64,000 nt of DNA, taken from positions 2,766,102 through 2,830,101 of the forward strand of contig NW_004450380.1 in assembly GCF_000321225.1 (NCBI RefSeq). Direction: 5' to 3'. The position numbers and the translations under genes were made by a program. Below are positions 23,697-36,082 of the stretch, piece by piece; the first letter of the stretch is position 1; each line of letters starts with the position of its first letter. This DNA is from Odobenus rosmarus divergens (Eukaryota; Chordata; Mammalia; Carnivora; Odobenidae). Under the pieces are notes generated by a model. The model saw only the letters and a list, made by a program, of their open reading frames with translations, searched no databases and was not told the origin of the DNA.

Positions 23697-24835
23697 ACTC
23701 ATGCGCACGCACACAGTGCACCAGCACGATCCCCCCCAACACAGTGCACCAGCACGATCCCCGCACACACACACACACTGCACCAGCACGACGCGCACAC
23801 ACACAGTGCACCAGCACGACGCACACACACACTGCACCAGCACGACGCACACACAGTGCACCAGCACGACGCACACAGTGCACCAGCACGATGCACACAC
23901 ACACACTGCACCAGCACGACGCGCACACACACAGTGCACCAGCACGACACACACAGTGCACCAGCACGACGCGCACACACAGTGCGCCAGCATGATGCGC
24001 ACACAGTGCACCAGCACGACGCGCACACACAGTGCACCAGCACGATGCACACACACACACACTGCACCAGCACGACACACAGTGCACTAGCACGACGCAC
24101 ACACACACACTGCACCAGCACGACGCACACACACTGCACCAGCACGACGCACACACACAGTGCACCAGCACGACGCACACAGTGCACCAGCACGATCCCC
24201 CCCACACACAGTGCACCAGCACGACGCATACACACAGTGCACCAGCACGATTCCCCCACACACAGTGCACCAGCACGACGCACACAGTGCACCAGCACGA
24301 CACACACACACAGTGCACCAGCACGACGCGCACACACAGTGCACCAGCACGATCCCCCCCACACACAGTGCACCAGCACGACGCATACACACAGTGCACC
24401 AGCACGATTCCCCCACACACAGTGCACCAGCATGATACACACACTGCACCAGCATGACACACACACACAGTGCACCAGCACGACGCACACACACAGTGCA
24501 CCAGCACAATGCACACAGTGCACCAGCACGACGCACACACACACACCACCAGCACGATGCGCACACACTGCACCAGCACGACACACACACACACTGCACC
24601 AGCACGACGCACACACTGCACTAGCACGACGCATACACACAGTGCACCAGCACAACGCACACAGTGCACCAGCGCGATGCACACACACACTGCACCAGCA
24701 CGATTCCCCCCCACACACACACTGCACTAGCATGACACACACACACACTGCACCAGCACGATTCCCCCACACACACACACTGCACTAGCACGACACACAC
24801 ACACTGCACCAGCATGATGCACACACACACACGCA
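23697..24835 (+). repeat. Intronic minisatellite, unit about 22-30 bases (GTGCACCAGCACGACGCACACA)
   Basis: Several dozen imperfect tandem copies of a core TGCACCAGCACGA(C/T) joined by variable (CA)n spacers. Some copies carry a C-run (ATCCCCCCC or ATTCCCCC) in place of the CGACGC segment. It is CpG-bearing, with long open frames in most of the six frames (peptides such as [12 protein letters not shown] and APARRTHTV) because the unit lacks stops. That extends the exon frame to 24788 artificially. Copies differ by spacer length and point changes, so this is a classic variable-number tandem repeat locus. Confidence 0.95.
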
Positions 24836-27800
24836 GCACACTAACGTGGTACACCAAAGCACCCTGCCGCCCAAAATGCATGCTCTCAAGAGAACATCTT
24901 CCATCTCCAGGAATCTCCTATCAAAAGGCAAGTAAAGAGTCCAAAGAATCTAATGAGGTGATAAAGGCCACTGACTTCTGAATTGGAGTTTGGGGTTACA
25001 GGGAACAGGAACTTATGATGGGTGAGGAGGACCCAGGACAGAGCTGGTGGCCCTGTAGCCATGGGGCAGGTGAAGGGAAACGGTGCAAAGAGAGGCCTGG
25101 ACAGAGAAACAGAAGGAACGAGGACAATGTGAGCTACTGAGGAATCCCCCGATTCAGCTCTACTCTTCAGGGGCTTCCACAGAAACTTCCCCTCCTTGTT
25201 CTTGAGTGAAGGACACATTTTTTAATGAGGCCATCTGACGCAGAGCCCTATGTGCAGTCTGTGCCTTGGCCAACGTGAGGGGGGCATGGGGTCCTGCCCC
25301 CCAGCCTGGCCTTTGCTGTCCATGGCCCTTCCATGGGGCCCTCGGAAACCATGGCCCTACAGAACAGTGGTGCTATGGGCTCATCAAGAAGTAAAAAATG
25401 GGGTGAGTCCTCGAAGTGGGGTCTGCCCTTTTCTGCAGCTGCTCCGGCAACTGCCGCACAGGCTTTCTCTCTCAACCATGGGGTTTCTCCTAACACAGGC
25501 GAGCACAAGCTCTGGAATGTTCCAACCCGAACATAATGCACATCATAAACCGTTAGTCTGCCTCAAAGAAGTCAACCTTGTAATTCTAGATGCTGTGGTG
25601 TAGCTCTCCCCACCTGCCCACCCCCTCACAGACCACAAAGCGTGTGAGTGAGCATGTTGTACTCCAAGTGTGTTTGGGAGTCATGGCTGTCAGCCGACCC
25701 GATCTCCCAGGCGGTGTGTGCTTCAGGCTCTGACCCACTTTGGTAGAGCCCACCCCAGGCCCTCAGCCCTCAGAGCCCCATCAAGGACCTGGGAGCGGTG
25801 CCCACTTAAGACAAGTACAGAATGAAAAGCTATTCAGGATACCGTGACAGCTGCTGGGCCCTATTTTTAGCGCCAGGGGCATTAAGACATATTGATATTA
25901 GTCACTAAAACTAGCAAGAAAGTGTATCTGAGCCAAAGTCTGCAGGGGTGGGGGTGGGGGGAATCTGGTCTTCCTAGGACTTGGTTGATCAGCCTTGTTG
26001 CTAGCACCTGCCCCATTCGTTCTCCGGAATCCAGATCATTGTGATGTCAGCTGTGTGCTCACGTGTGTCTGGGGGTTAGAATGCTTTCCCACACTCTCGT
26101 GAGAGCCTCCTTTCGATCAGTCTGGTCTGTTCTTTAATCTCTGTTCGTCTTTCTTCGAGACTCACAGTTTTGGGCTTGGCCGTTGTGCTGGGGTACAGAG
26201 CTCTATAAAACAGCTGAGCTGATAGCGGCCAGCAGGCTCCGCACCTGCCCGTGCCTGGTGCTGTCTCCCTCCATAAAGTCTGTCCTCGGAGGCTCTCTTG
26301 TTGGGTGAGGCTATCGGAGGACACAGTGTAGGATTGAAGCACCAGGCTAGGGGCCAGAGATAGGTTTAACACAGAACGCCAGGAGAATCAGATGTCTGTC
26401 AGCAGGTGCCGGAGATCCAGGGCTCCATGATGGACGTGGCAGTGGAGATAAGCTCCTTTCAGGTTAGGTGACCTTGTCTCGCTTATTTATGGTGATTATT
26501 AAGAGAAACGCTGGCTATCAGACATGATCAGCATAAATCAAAAGCAACTTCTTTCAGAAGCCATAAAACTCCTCAAAGGAAATTCCTAGCTAGATGGCTG
26601 GATTGTACAATTCCTAGAGATGTTTGAAACTGCAGAGGAGACGGGCAGTTATCTTTTATCGGAGATTGCTTTTGAATTTGGAAAATTGTAATGATTTGGT
26701 TGAAAAACGAACTAGAAATAGATCACAAGGAGGATAACCTTGACCTCTGAGTGCTTTGGAGTGTGTAGCATGAGAAACAACCAAATGTCATTAAGCTCAC
26801 CTTATGGGTCCCATTCCTGGAGACCCATGTTGGTGGAAAGTGCATGGAATTCGCCAGAGTGTGGTGTAGTGAGAAGACTGAGCTGGAGAGCAGGAGACTT
26901 GGGCTCTTGGGCTGTGGCCTTCAGGGAATAACTACCCTCTCTGGGCTCACATAAAAGTAAAATGAAGGGGTTGGTAGAACACCAACACTCTCTCTGATGT
27001 TCACATCGTAGGGAACAATGCAGGTAACGTAAAGAACGTTGGTGGTCATATGACTTCCTTTCCATAAGACGATCCATAGTCCATGGGATTTCTTGTATTA
27101 AATCTTGATCCATCCCCCTCTTCTGTGCTCTTAGAGTTCGCTGACACAGAAGGTTCGAGCGTGGTGGGGAGGGGCGGGCAGCATCAAAGACAAGGCCACT
27201 TTAAGAAGTTTGTCATCTAATTGGAGACAAAGCAGGAGAAGCATGGAGCAGAACGGTGACCGAGGTAAAGTGCCGAGTCCCGAGTGGGGTCATGAGGCAT
27301 AAGTGTGGGAAGCGTTCAGACGCGGGGCAGGCCCAGCGTGACAGCAGTCTGCTGGGAAGCACTGCAACCGAGCCTCGTAGGAGGTTAGGGCAGAGGGGGT
27401 GGAGGCCCTTGTGGGCCGAGGCACTGAGGGGAACACAAACCCGGGCAGCAGGAGCGTGGCCTCTGGGCAACAGGGTGAGATTAACCCATCAAGGGGGTGT
27501 TCTTGTCGGATGTAACGACTGTAGAAGATGTAAGGCCAGGCCGACTTACACCTCCCCTGCGGGGCAGCTAGAGTATGGATTGTCATCTGCAGTGGGGCGT
27601 CCACCTCGGTTCTTGGCCGGATGGGTTCTTGTTTTGTCCCTGCCTCTCCACGGAGCTGTGACCCCAGATCTGCTCGAGAAAAACGAAGTCCCTAAAAAAG
27701 ATCTGTGTAGGCGATCGTGTCAAAGTCTCGAGGGTGCCCGGAGTCTAGGCCTCTCCTGTGTCCTTTTTGTGTTGTTGCTGATCTTCACCTCCTGAAGCAG

Positions 27801-28543
27801 GCGTCATATTTCATCAAGGACAGAGGGGACAGGAAGAGGGGGATGACAGACCCCCCAGCCTTTAAGGACGCTGTCTAGTAGCTGCGCACAGCACTTCTGC
27901 CGATGCCCCATCGGTGGGAGCTTGAGGTGCATGTCCCAGGGGCATGGTCCCCATCCTGGCAGCTGTGCACCCTTCTCCTGTTCTGTCCCCTTCACGGAGG
28001 AATCAGGGAGTGGGTATCGGGGACAGCTAGCCATCCGTCACAGGGTGTCAAGCATGTTGAATAGGGTCTGGCACATAATCAGTGCTTCTCACAGTGTTGG
28101 CTGTCACTATAAGCAAAAAAGCAATGTTTTTTACAACTATTCCTATAATACCAAATGCTAGGACCCTTTTTCCCAGAACACAAGCATCTCTTGAATTCCA
28201 TGGTAACATACATTCATGCTGAGGGTGGGGCCAGTATGGCCGATGGGTCTAGACCGTGTGTTTTGGGATGCGTGTGTGTGTGTGCGTGCACACATGTGGT
28301 TCATGGGTGGAAATTGGAGGTGGCTCTAAAGGGAAGGCAGGGAGTTGGTGAGCTTTCGGAGGTGAAGCCAGATTAAGGGAGTAACTGTTGAGGTGCATGG
28401 CAGGGCGTTGGCATGTTTCACAGTCAGCCCTGCCACAGACCCTGGGGTGCCTATCAGGGTCCCAGCACGCACATCAGAAAATATGTTCATTTTAAAAGAC
28501 TGAAATTCAAAAAGATAAACTTCGGGCTTCATTCCCTCCTCAG
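24836..28543. other. KIF26B: KIF26B intron with MIR remnants
   Basis: Mostly unique sequence. MIR-like blocks: about 26850-27010 (gagagcaggagacttggg ... aaaatgaaggggttgg) and about 28045-28120 (gggtctggcacataatcagt). A (GT)n-type run lies at 28270-28290. No additional exon is supported. It ends in the polypyrimidine tract and AG at 28542-28543. Confidence 0.6.
26850..27010 (+). repeat. MIR SINE remnant
   Basis: Follows the MIR core order: 'agagcaggagacttgggctc', then a degenerate 'tctctgggctcacataaaag' and 'aaatgaaggggttgg'. Diverged, borders approximate. Confidence 0.55.
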
Positions 28544-28746
28544 GTTCTCAGAGACGGAGGCTCATCCCGGCGCTGTCCCTTGATACCCCCTCCCCTGTAA
28601 GAAAGCCCGTCAGCAGCACTGGGGTCCGCTGGGTGGACGGCCCCTTGCGCAGCACCCAGAGGGGCCTCGGGGAACCTTTTGAGATCAAAGTCTATGAAAT
28701 TGATGACGTAGAGCGGCTACAGCGGCGACGTGCGGGCAGCAGCAAG
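28544..28746 (+). CDS. KIF26B: KIF26B exon: tail segment with SPVRK site
   Basis: A 203-base exon (acceptor AG 28542-28543, donor GT 28747-28748). Its first two bases complete a Gly codon with the last base of the giant exon, and it ends in phase 0. The peptide begins [20 protein letters not shown] and continues through a conserved block, [11 protein letters not shown] and [20 protein letters not shown], to SSK. A proline-directed serine (codon 28591-28593, SPVRK) lies exactly 103 residues after the TPPRR threonine of the preceding exon. The ALSLDT and [15 protein letters not shown] blocks are typical of the conserved KIF26 C-terminal region. Confidence 0.95.
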
Positions 28747-29253
28747 GTGAGCCGTCTCGTCCCCACACGGTGGCAGCGCCCCCCACTCTGCCCCAGCCCT
28801 CAGGCAGGTGCTGGAGCAGGGTCCTGAGCGGCACGCTCAGACCTGCGGAGACTTCCCTGCAGGGTCCTGGGGCGGGGGGGGTGGGGGGGAGTCAGTGGCT
28901 CTGCCCCAGCCACAGGGTATTTGCACGGACAAGGAGAGCTCTGTTTCTCTGCCCGGGCGCCTAGGAGGCTCAACCGCTGGGGGAGCTGCCAGTCCTGGGG
29001 ACTTGTCTGGCTCCAGCCTGGAACCCCAGCCACCTCCTCAATGTAAGACATGCCCACGATAGTCCTACCCTGTGGCTGGCTGAGCGGACTCGGGCAAAAG
29101 GCGCAAACATGGCTGGGAGAACCCAGTCCCTCCCAGCTCCCTCATCGCTGACTGCGCACGGAGCATTCCCATCTCCAAGAGGTGGCCTGCATCCGAGCTG
29201 GGGGGCCTCTTCTCCCTCTCTCCACACACCCCCACTCCTCCTCTGCCTTCTAG
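28747..29253. other. KIF26B: KIF26B intron (507 bases)
   Basis: GTGAGC donor to CTGCCTTCTAG acceptor. Contains a G-rich run at about 28871-28889 and no repeat or exon. Confidence 0.85.
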
Positions 29254-29404
29254 GAGGTCACGTGCTTCAATGCGAAACTGAAAATTCTGGAACATCGCCA
29301 GCAGAGAATCGCCGAGGTCCGGGCCAAGTACGAGTGGCTGATGAAGGAGCTGGAGATCACCAAACAGTATCTGATGCTGGACCCCAACAAGTGGCTCAGC
29401 GAAT
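29254..29404 (+). CDS. KIF26B: KIF26B exon: C-terminal coiled-coil segment
   Basis: A 151-base exon (acceptor AG 29252-29253, donor GT 29405-29406) that enters in phase 0 and leaves one base, the T of a Phe codon. The peptide runs [20 protein letters not shown], then [20 protein letters not shown], then [10 protein letters not shown]. Leucines, charged residues and Gln in heptad-like spacing suggest a short coiled coil, plausibly for dimerisation or partner binding. It is the best conserved part of the tail next to the last exon. Confidence 0.95.
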
Positions 29405-31124
29405 GTAAGGCCCCGGGTTCCTTCCTATCATTGGGGCTGCCGGGTTCGCCAGCTCAACGGGCCTGCACACAGCCCAGAGGGAGGCGTATGCAGACCGTGT
29501 GGGGCTCTGGGGGCCCACAGCCTCGCTCTTCTCAGGGAAGATAGGGGGATGGGCAGCAAAGGTGTAGACAGTATTGCTCTTGCAAGAATTTTTCTCATGT
29601 GTCTCAGTCCCAAGCACCTGAAAATGAGATTCCCCTCTCCCTGCATTTGGCAGAAGATCCCCCAGACTTGAAGCTGAGTTACAAGTCTGCTCCTAGGCCA
29701 CAAAATCACATTGCATGTCTAGCCCGAACGACATAAGACTTTCTAGAGCTCCTAATAGGGTAGAGTGTGCAATCCTAGAAAAGCCTCACAAAGAACCCAG
29801 AAAGCAAGAAAAACATTTTTGAGAGGGAAAGAATAGCATTCACTGTGTTATTTCTGTTCAATAGAAAGCCCAGGATGACAGTAACCATCTCATAACAATT
29901 CAGAACAATTTTGCTCTCTGACAGATTCAATTGTCCTGTATTTATTTGCTCCTAACCATTCTATTTACCACAAAATAAAGCTCAAATTGGGTCCCAACTA
30001 TTTCATTGATAGGGGACTCAACATTGGAAGACTTAGTCTGTGGAATAAAATGCATGACCGCCATTAAAATTCCTTTCCCTCCCTTGTCCAACACTCACCA
30101 GCCCCCCAGCCTCCCTGTGCCTTGCTCCCTTCACCCCTATCCCCTGCACGCCAATCACGTGGGATGACCACCGTCATGCGGACCGGCCTGGATGCTGGCG
30201 CTCCCACATACTAGCTGTGGGACCTCAGGGAAGACGCCTAACCTCTGTGAGCCTTAATTTCCTTAACATAATGGAGCCCACTTCATAGGGTGTTGTGAGG
30301 TGTGAGCACTGCTGGGCCCATGATGAAGGCCCGGTATCCGGTAGTAAGATGATGATTATTATCCCAGAGTTGAACCAAATAGAAGACTGCTCCCTCATGT
30401 CTGCTTCCACAGTGCACTGACTTAGGTCCTATGTGAGAGGTCTGGACAGAGACATGCTCTCGGGGTGTTGCCATCCCAGGCACTGGAGGGGGAGAGGACA
30501 TGAACGAGGACAGTAGCTAAAGTCTGGCTGTGGCACAAATACAGGGCCCAGTGCTTCCTTCTCTCCCACTCGCGGCTTCTCATCTCCTCTGTCCATGAAT
30601 TCCAGGTAGTTCAGGTCCTGGGGTGCCCCTGCAGGCAGCCCCCCTTCATTTGTACTGTTTGCATTAGAGCTTTCTGTTTTGAGAGCTGTTTATGCCTCAG
30701 GCAGGCTCGAGAACAGTCTTCATCTCACGAAGTCACCTTTTTTCCCGGGATCGGAGCAGACGTACACATTGGCACACACGTGTAGATGCTTCCAGGAAGC
30801 AGTCACTCCCTTCATGCCTTTGTACGTGTCAAGAATCAGCAATCGTTTGATGCTGAGGAAGGGAATGAACAGGAGGCCACATGAAAGGAAAAACAGATCA
30901 TTCCTTTAAGATGAAATGAAACCAAGAATGAGCAAAAAAAAAAAAAGAACGAACCCCAATAAGGCAGCACGGTATTTGCCGGGTGTGGGTGATAAATCAA
31001 ATACTGGCATAGAAATCTATGTGCCGACATCGATTTTGATTTTTCTTTCTTAATTCTGATGCCACCTTTGAGGTGGTCTAGTAGCAGCCTGAGCAGGTTA
31101 TGTCCTGCTGGGTTCTTTTTTTGG
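29405..31124. other. KIF26B: First part of the last KIF26B intron
   Basis: GTAAGG donor, then mostly unique sequence, an MIR copy at 30190-30365 and a short A-run at 30933-30945. No exon supported. Confidence 0.6.
30190..30365 (+). repeat. MIR SINE
   Basis: Reads 'agctgtgggacctcagggaa', 'cctaacctctgtgagcctta', 'cttcatagggtgttgtgagg', then a degenerate 'ggcccggtatccggtagtaa' and ATTATTAT, the MIR order from core to tail. Confidence 0.8.
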
Positions 31125-31568
31125 TTTTCAAAAATTTTACTGCTTTCTTTATTACAGTCTTGTTGACACACACGGTTACACTAGTTTTAGGTGTACAACA
31201 TACAGATACTGTACGTTACGCCGTGCTCACCCCAAGTGCGGTTACCATCTGTCACCATACAAGGCCGACACAGAACCATCAACTTTATTCCCTACGCTGT
31301 GCCTTCCATCCCCATGACTTATTCATTCCATACCTAGAAGCCTATACCTGCCCATCCCTCTAACCCCTCCTCCCCTCGCAACCACCAGTTTGCTCTCTGT
31401 ACTTATGGGTCTGTTTCTGTTTTTTGGTTCATTTTTTTGTATCTTTTAAATTCCACATATAAGTGAAATCAAATGCTATGTTTTTCCCTTAGCATAATGC
31501 CCTCAGGGTCCATCTATTTGTTGCAGATGGAAAGATCTTAATCTTTTTTTATGGCTGAGTAATATTCC

Positions 31569-31571
<3 letters not shown>

Positions 31572-31602
<31 letters not shown>
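31572..31602 (+). repeat. (GT)n microsatellite inside the L1
   Basis: About 14 GT dinucleotides, followed by a short TGTGTACGC variation. Confidence 0.9.
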
Positions 31603-32185
31603 TGTACGCACATGCGAGTGTGGGTACTATGTATATAACAGCCATTCTGACAGGTTTGAGGGGACACCTCATTGTGGCTTTGATTTGCATTTCCCTTATG
31701 TTGAGCATCTTTTCATGTGTCTGTTGGCCATCTGCATGTTTTCCTTGGAAAAAATGTCTGATCAGGTCCTCTACCTATTTTTTAAATGGATTATTTGTGG
31801 GTTTTTGATCTTGAGTTGTATAAGTTCTTTATATACTTTGGATATTAACCCCTTATGAAATATATTTGCAAATATTTTCTACCACTCAGCAGGTTGCCTT
31901 TTTGTTTTGTCGATGGCTTCCTTCACTGTGCAAAAGCTTTTTATTTGTTGTAGTCCCAATAGTTTATTTTTGCTTTTGTTTCTCTTGCCTCAGGAGACAT
32001 ACCTAGAAAAATGTTGCTAAGGCCAATGTCCAAGAGATTACTGCCTATTTTTTTTTTACGGGTTTTGTGGTTTCAGGTCTCACATTTGGGTCTTTAATCC
32101 ATTTTGAGTTTATTTTTGTGAATGGTATAAGAAAATGGTCCGTTTCGTTCTTTGCATATAGCTATTCAGTTTTCCCAGTGTTATT

Positions 32186-32434
32186 TATATATTATTCAGT
32201 TAGCCAACATATAGTACATCATTAGTTTTTGATGTAGTGTTCAACGATTCATTAGTTGAGTATAACACCCAGTGCTCCTTACAACATGTGACCTCCTTAA
32301 TACCCATCACCTGGTTACCCCATCCCCCTATCCCCCTCCCTTCTATAACCCTCAGTTTGTTTCCCAGAGTCCAGAGTCTCTCATGGTTAAAGAAGATGTG
32401 GTTCGTATATACAATGGAATATTACCTGATGCCA
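32186..32434 (-). mobile_element. L1 fragment nested in the larger L1, with internal inversion
   Basis: The minus-strand 3' UTR of a young carnivore L1 (GAGTATAACACCCAGTGCTC at about 32259-32278 is its landmark) occupies 32186-32386. It is followed by a short plus-strand ORF2 piece (AAGAAGATGTGGTTCGTATA, 32391-32410). The host L1 text resumes at 32436 with a repeat of the flank (GTGTTATTTAT at 32178-32188 and ATGCCATTTAT at 32430-32440). Confidence 0.75.
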
Positions 32435-34940
32435 TTTATTAAAAACACGCTATCTTTGCGCCATTGTACATTTTTACCTCCCTTGTCATAGATTAATTGA
32501 CCATATAAGCATGGGTTTATTCCTTTGGCTCCCTATCTGTTCCATTGGTCTTTCTATTTTTGTGCCAGTTTCATGCTGTTTTGATTACCATAGCTTTGTA
32601 GTGTACCTTAAAACCTGGGACTGTGATACCTACAAATTTGTTCTTCTTTCTCAAGATTGCTTTTTGGGGTCCTTTGTGGTTCCATACAGATTTTAGCAGT
32701 TTGTTCTAGTTCTGTGAAATTACTATTTGTATTTTGATAGGGATTACATTGAATCTGTAGCTTGCTTTGGGTAGTATGGACATTTTAACAATATTAATCC
32801 TTCTAATCCATGAGCATGGTATATCTTTCCATTTGTTTATGTTGTCTTCAATTTCTTTCATCAATTATTTTATAGTTTTTAGAGTATAGATATTCCACCT
32901 CCTTGGTTAAGTTTCTTCCTAGGTATTTTATTCTTTTTGGTGCAATTGTAAATTGTTTTTTTTTTTTTTAATTTCTCTTTCTGCTAGTTCATTATTCTTG
33001 TATAGAACTGCAACTGATTACTGTATATTAATCTCATATCCTGCAACTTTCCTGAGTTCATTTATTACTCTTAATGGTTTCTTGGTAGAGTCTTTAGGGT
33101 TTTCTATATAAAGTATCATAGTATCTGCAAATAGTGACAGTCTTACTTCTTCCTTACCAATTTGGATGCCTTTTATTTCTTTTTATTGTCTGATTTTTGT
33201 GGCTAGGACTTCCAGTACTATGTTGGATAAAAATGAGTGGGCATCCTTATCTTATTCCTGATCTGAGAAGAAAAGCTCTGTTTTTCACCATTGAGGATGA
33301 CGTTAGCTGTGGGTTTGTCCTATGTGGCCTTTATTATGTTGAGGTATGTCCCTCTAAAACCATGAACAGATGTTGTTCTTTGTTAAATGCTTTTTCTGCA
33401 TCTATTGAGATGATCCCATAGATAAAAACTTCAATTTGTTAATGTGGTGTATCACGTTGATTGATTTGTGGATACTGAACCATTTTTGCACCCATGGAAT
33501 AAATTCCACTTCATCATGATGAATGATTCTCCTAATGTATTGTTGGATACGGTTTGCTAATATTTTGTTGAAGACTTTAGTATGTATATTCGTCAGAAAT
33601 ATTGGCCAGTAGTTTTCTTTTTTTTATAGTGTCTTTATCTGACTACGGTATCAGGGTAATGCTGGCCTCATAGAATGAATTTGGAAGCTTCCTCTTCTAC
33701 TTTTTTGAAGCAGTTTGAGGAGAGTAGGTATTAACTCTTCTTTAAATGTTTGGTAGAATTCACCTGTGAATCCATCTAGTCCTGGACTTTTGTTTGTTGG
33801 GAGTTTTTGATTATTGATTCAATTTTATTACTAGTAATTAGTTCAGATTCTCTGTGTCCTCCTGATTGTTTTGGAAAATGGTATATTTCTAGGAATTTAT
33901 CCATTTCTTCTAGGCAGTTCATTTTGTTGGCATATTTTTCATTACAGTCTTTTATAATCCTTTGTATGTCTGTGATATTGGTTGTTACTTTTCCTTTTTC
34001 ATTTCTAATTTTCTTTATCTGAGTGCTCTTTTTTTCTGATGAGTCTGACTGAAAGTTTATCAATTTTGTTTTTCTTTTCAAAGAACCAGCTCTTGGTTTC
34101 ATCTTTTCTATTTTTTTGGTCTCTATTTCATTTATTTCTGCTCTGATCTTTATTATTTCCTTTCTTCTACTAGCTTTGAGCTTTCTTCTTTTCTAGTTCA
34201 TCTGTGTATAAGATTAGATTGTTGCAGATTTTTCTCGTTTCTTGAGGTAGACCTGTATTACTATAAACTTCCCACTTAGAACTACTTTCACTGTATCCCA
34301 TTTGGACCATTGTGTTTTCATTTTCATTTGTCTCCATGTATTTTTTTTTTTTCATTTCTTCTTTGATTTCTTCATTGACACACTGGTTGTTTAGCCTCTA
34401 CAGGATTGTGGTTTTCAATTTTTTTCCTGTAATTGATTTCTACTTTCATACCACTGTGGTTGGAAAAGATATTTGATATGATTTCAATCTTCATAAATTT
34501 ATTGAGACTTGTTTTGTGTCTGGACATGTGATCCATCCTGGAGAATTCCCATGTGCACCTGAAAATAATGTGTATTCTGCCATTTTGGGATGGATTGTTC
34601 TCTTTGTTAAGTCCATGTGGTCTCATATGTCCTCCAAAGCTGTTGTTTCCTTATTGATTTTCTGCTTGGATGATCTATCCATTGATGTTAGTGAGGTATT
34701 AAAGTCCCCTACTATTATTGTATGACTGTCAATTTCTCCCTTTATGTCTATTAATATTTGCTTTATGTATTTAGGTGCTCTAGTGTTGGGTTCATAGATA
34801 TTTACAATTGTTATAACCTCTTGTTGGATTGATTTCTTTATCATTATGTAATGCCCTTATTTGTCTCTTGTTACTGTTCTTGCTTCAAAGTCTCTTTTGT
34901 CTGATAGAAGTACTGCCACCCTGGCTTTTTTTTTTTTTTT

Positions 34941-35233
34941 TTGCTTCTATTTGCATGGTATATCTTTTTCCATCCCCTCACTTTCAGTCTTTATGTGTCT
35001 TTAGGTCTGAAGTGAGTTTCTTGNNNNNNNNNNNNNNNNNNNNNNNNNNNNNNNNNNNNNNNNNNNNNNNNNNGAGCCCCCGAGATGCCCCTCTTGTTAT
35101 AGTCTTTTAGTCTATTTTGTCTAACTATTGCTACCCTGGCCTTCTTTTTTTTGCTTCTATTTGCATGGTATATCTTTTTCCATCCCCTCACTTTCAGTCT
35201 TTATGTGTCTTTAGGTCTGAAGTGAGTTTCTTG
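34941..35233. repeat. Direct duplication flanking the assembly gap
   Basis: 34941-35023 and 35151-35233 are identical over 83 bases (offset 210), starting at TTGCTTCTATTTGCATGGTA. A 50-base gap lies just after the first copy. The sequence before each copy is similar but not identical. Confidence 0.9.
35024..35073. other. Assembly gap of 50 N
   Basis: Fifty N within the L1 ORF2 region. Exactly 50 N suggests a placeholder of unknown length. Confidence 0.99.
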
Positions 35234-35899
35234 TAAGTAGCATGTCAATGGTTCTTGGTTTTTTACCCATTTTATCACCCTGTGTATTTTGATTGGAACA
35301 TTTAGGCCATTTACACTAAAAGTAATTATCAATAGGTATGTCCTTATTGCTATTTTGTTAATTGTTCTCTGGTTGTTTTTGTAGTTCTTCTTTGGGCCTT
35401 TTTTTCTTCTCTTGCTTTTTTTCTGTGATTGATGACTTCCTTTTAGTGTTATGCTTGATTTGGTTTCCTTTATTTTTGCATGTCACAGGTTTTTGGTTTG
35501 TGGTTCTACAACATCCTAAGTATATAGCAGTCTATATTAAGTTGAAGGTCACTTAAGTTTGAACACACTCTAAAAGAACTTCATTTTTACTCCTCCTCCA
35601 CATTTTATATATATGTTGTCATATTTTACATCTTTTTGTGAGTCTCTTTAACTAATTTTTAGATATAATTGGTTTTATTTTATTTTAACCTTCTTACGAG
35701 CTTTCTTAAATGCTTGCTTTACTACCTTTACTGTGTTTGCTTTACTCATGAATTTTTTCCTTTCATAATTTTCTTCTAATTATGGCCTTTTCTTTTCTAC
35801 TTAGAGAAGTCTCTTTAAACATTTCCTGTGAGGCTTGCTTAGTGGCAATGAACTCTTTTAACTTTTGTTTGGGCATTTCTTTATCTCCCCTTCAGTTCT

Positions 35900-36082
35900 T
35901 TTTTTTTTTTTTTTAAGATTTTATTTATTTATTTGACAGAGACACAGCGAGAGGGGGAGAACACAAGCAAGGGTAGTGGGAGAGGGAGCAGGGAGCCCGA
36001 TGCAGGGCTCGATCCCAGGACTCTGGGATCATGACCTGAGCCGAAGGCAGACACTTAATGACTGAGCCACCCAGGCACCCCT
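35900..36082 (-). repeat. Carnivore SINE inserted in the L1 ORF1 region, perfect target-site duplication
   Basis: Poly-T, AAGATTTTATTTATTTATTT, body GGGCTCGATCCCAGGACTC, and head GAGCCACCCAGGCACCC. Flanked by a perfect 15-base duplication CTCCCCTTCAGTTCT at 35885-35899 and 36083-36097, proving insertion after the L1. Confidence 0.96.

Noticed and set aside
23488..24778. Cys/Val-rich minus-strand open frames of 359-410 codons
   Set aside because: They are translations of the tandem repeat; the repeated CWCTVC-type peptide is a consequence of the unit, not a protein family.
23374..24788. Open frame continuing from the giant KIF26B exon to 24788, suggesting a 1713-codon protein
   Set aside because: It is intron plus minisatellite. 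A good donor at 23374 joins in phase to the exon at 28544, and the extension has no KIF26B sequence.
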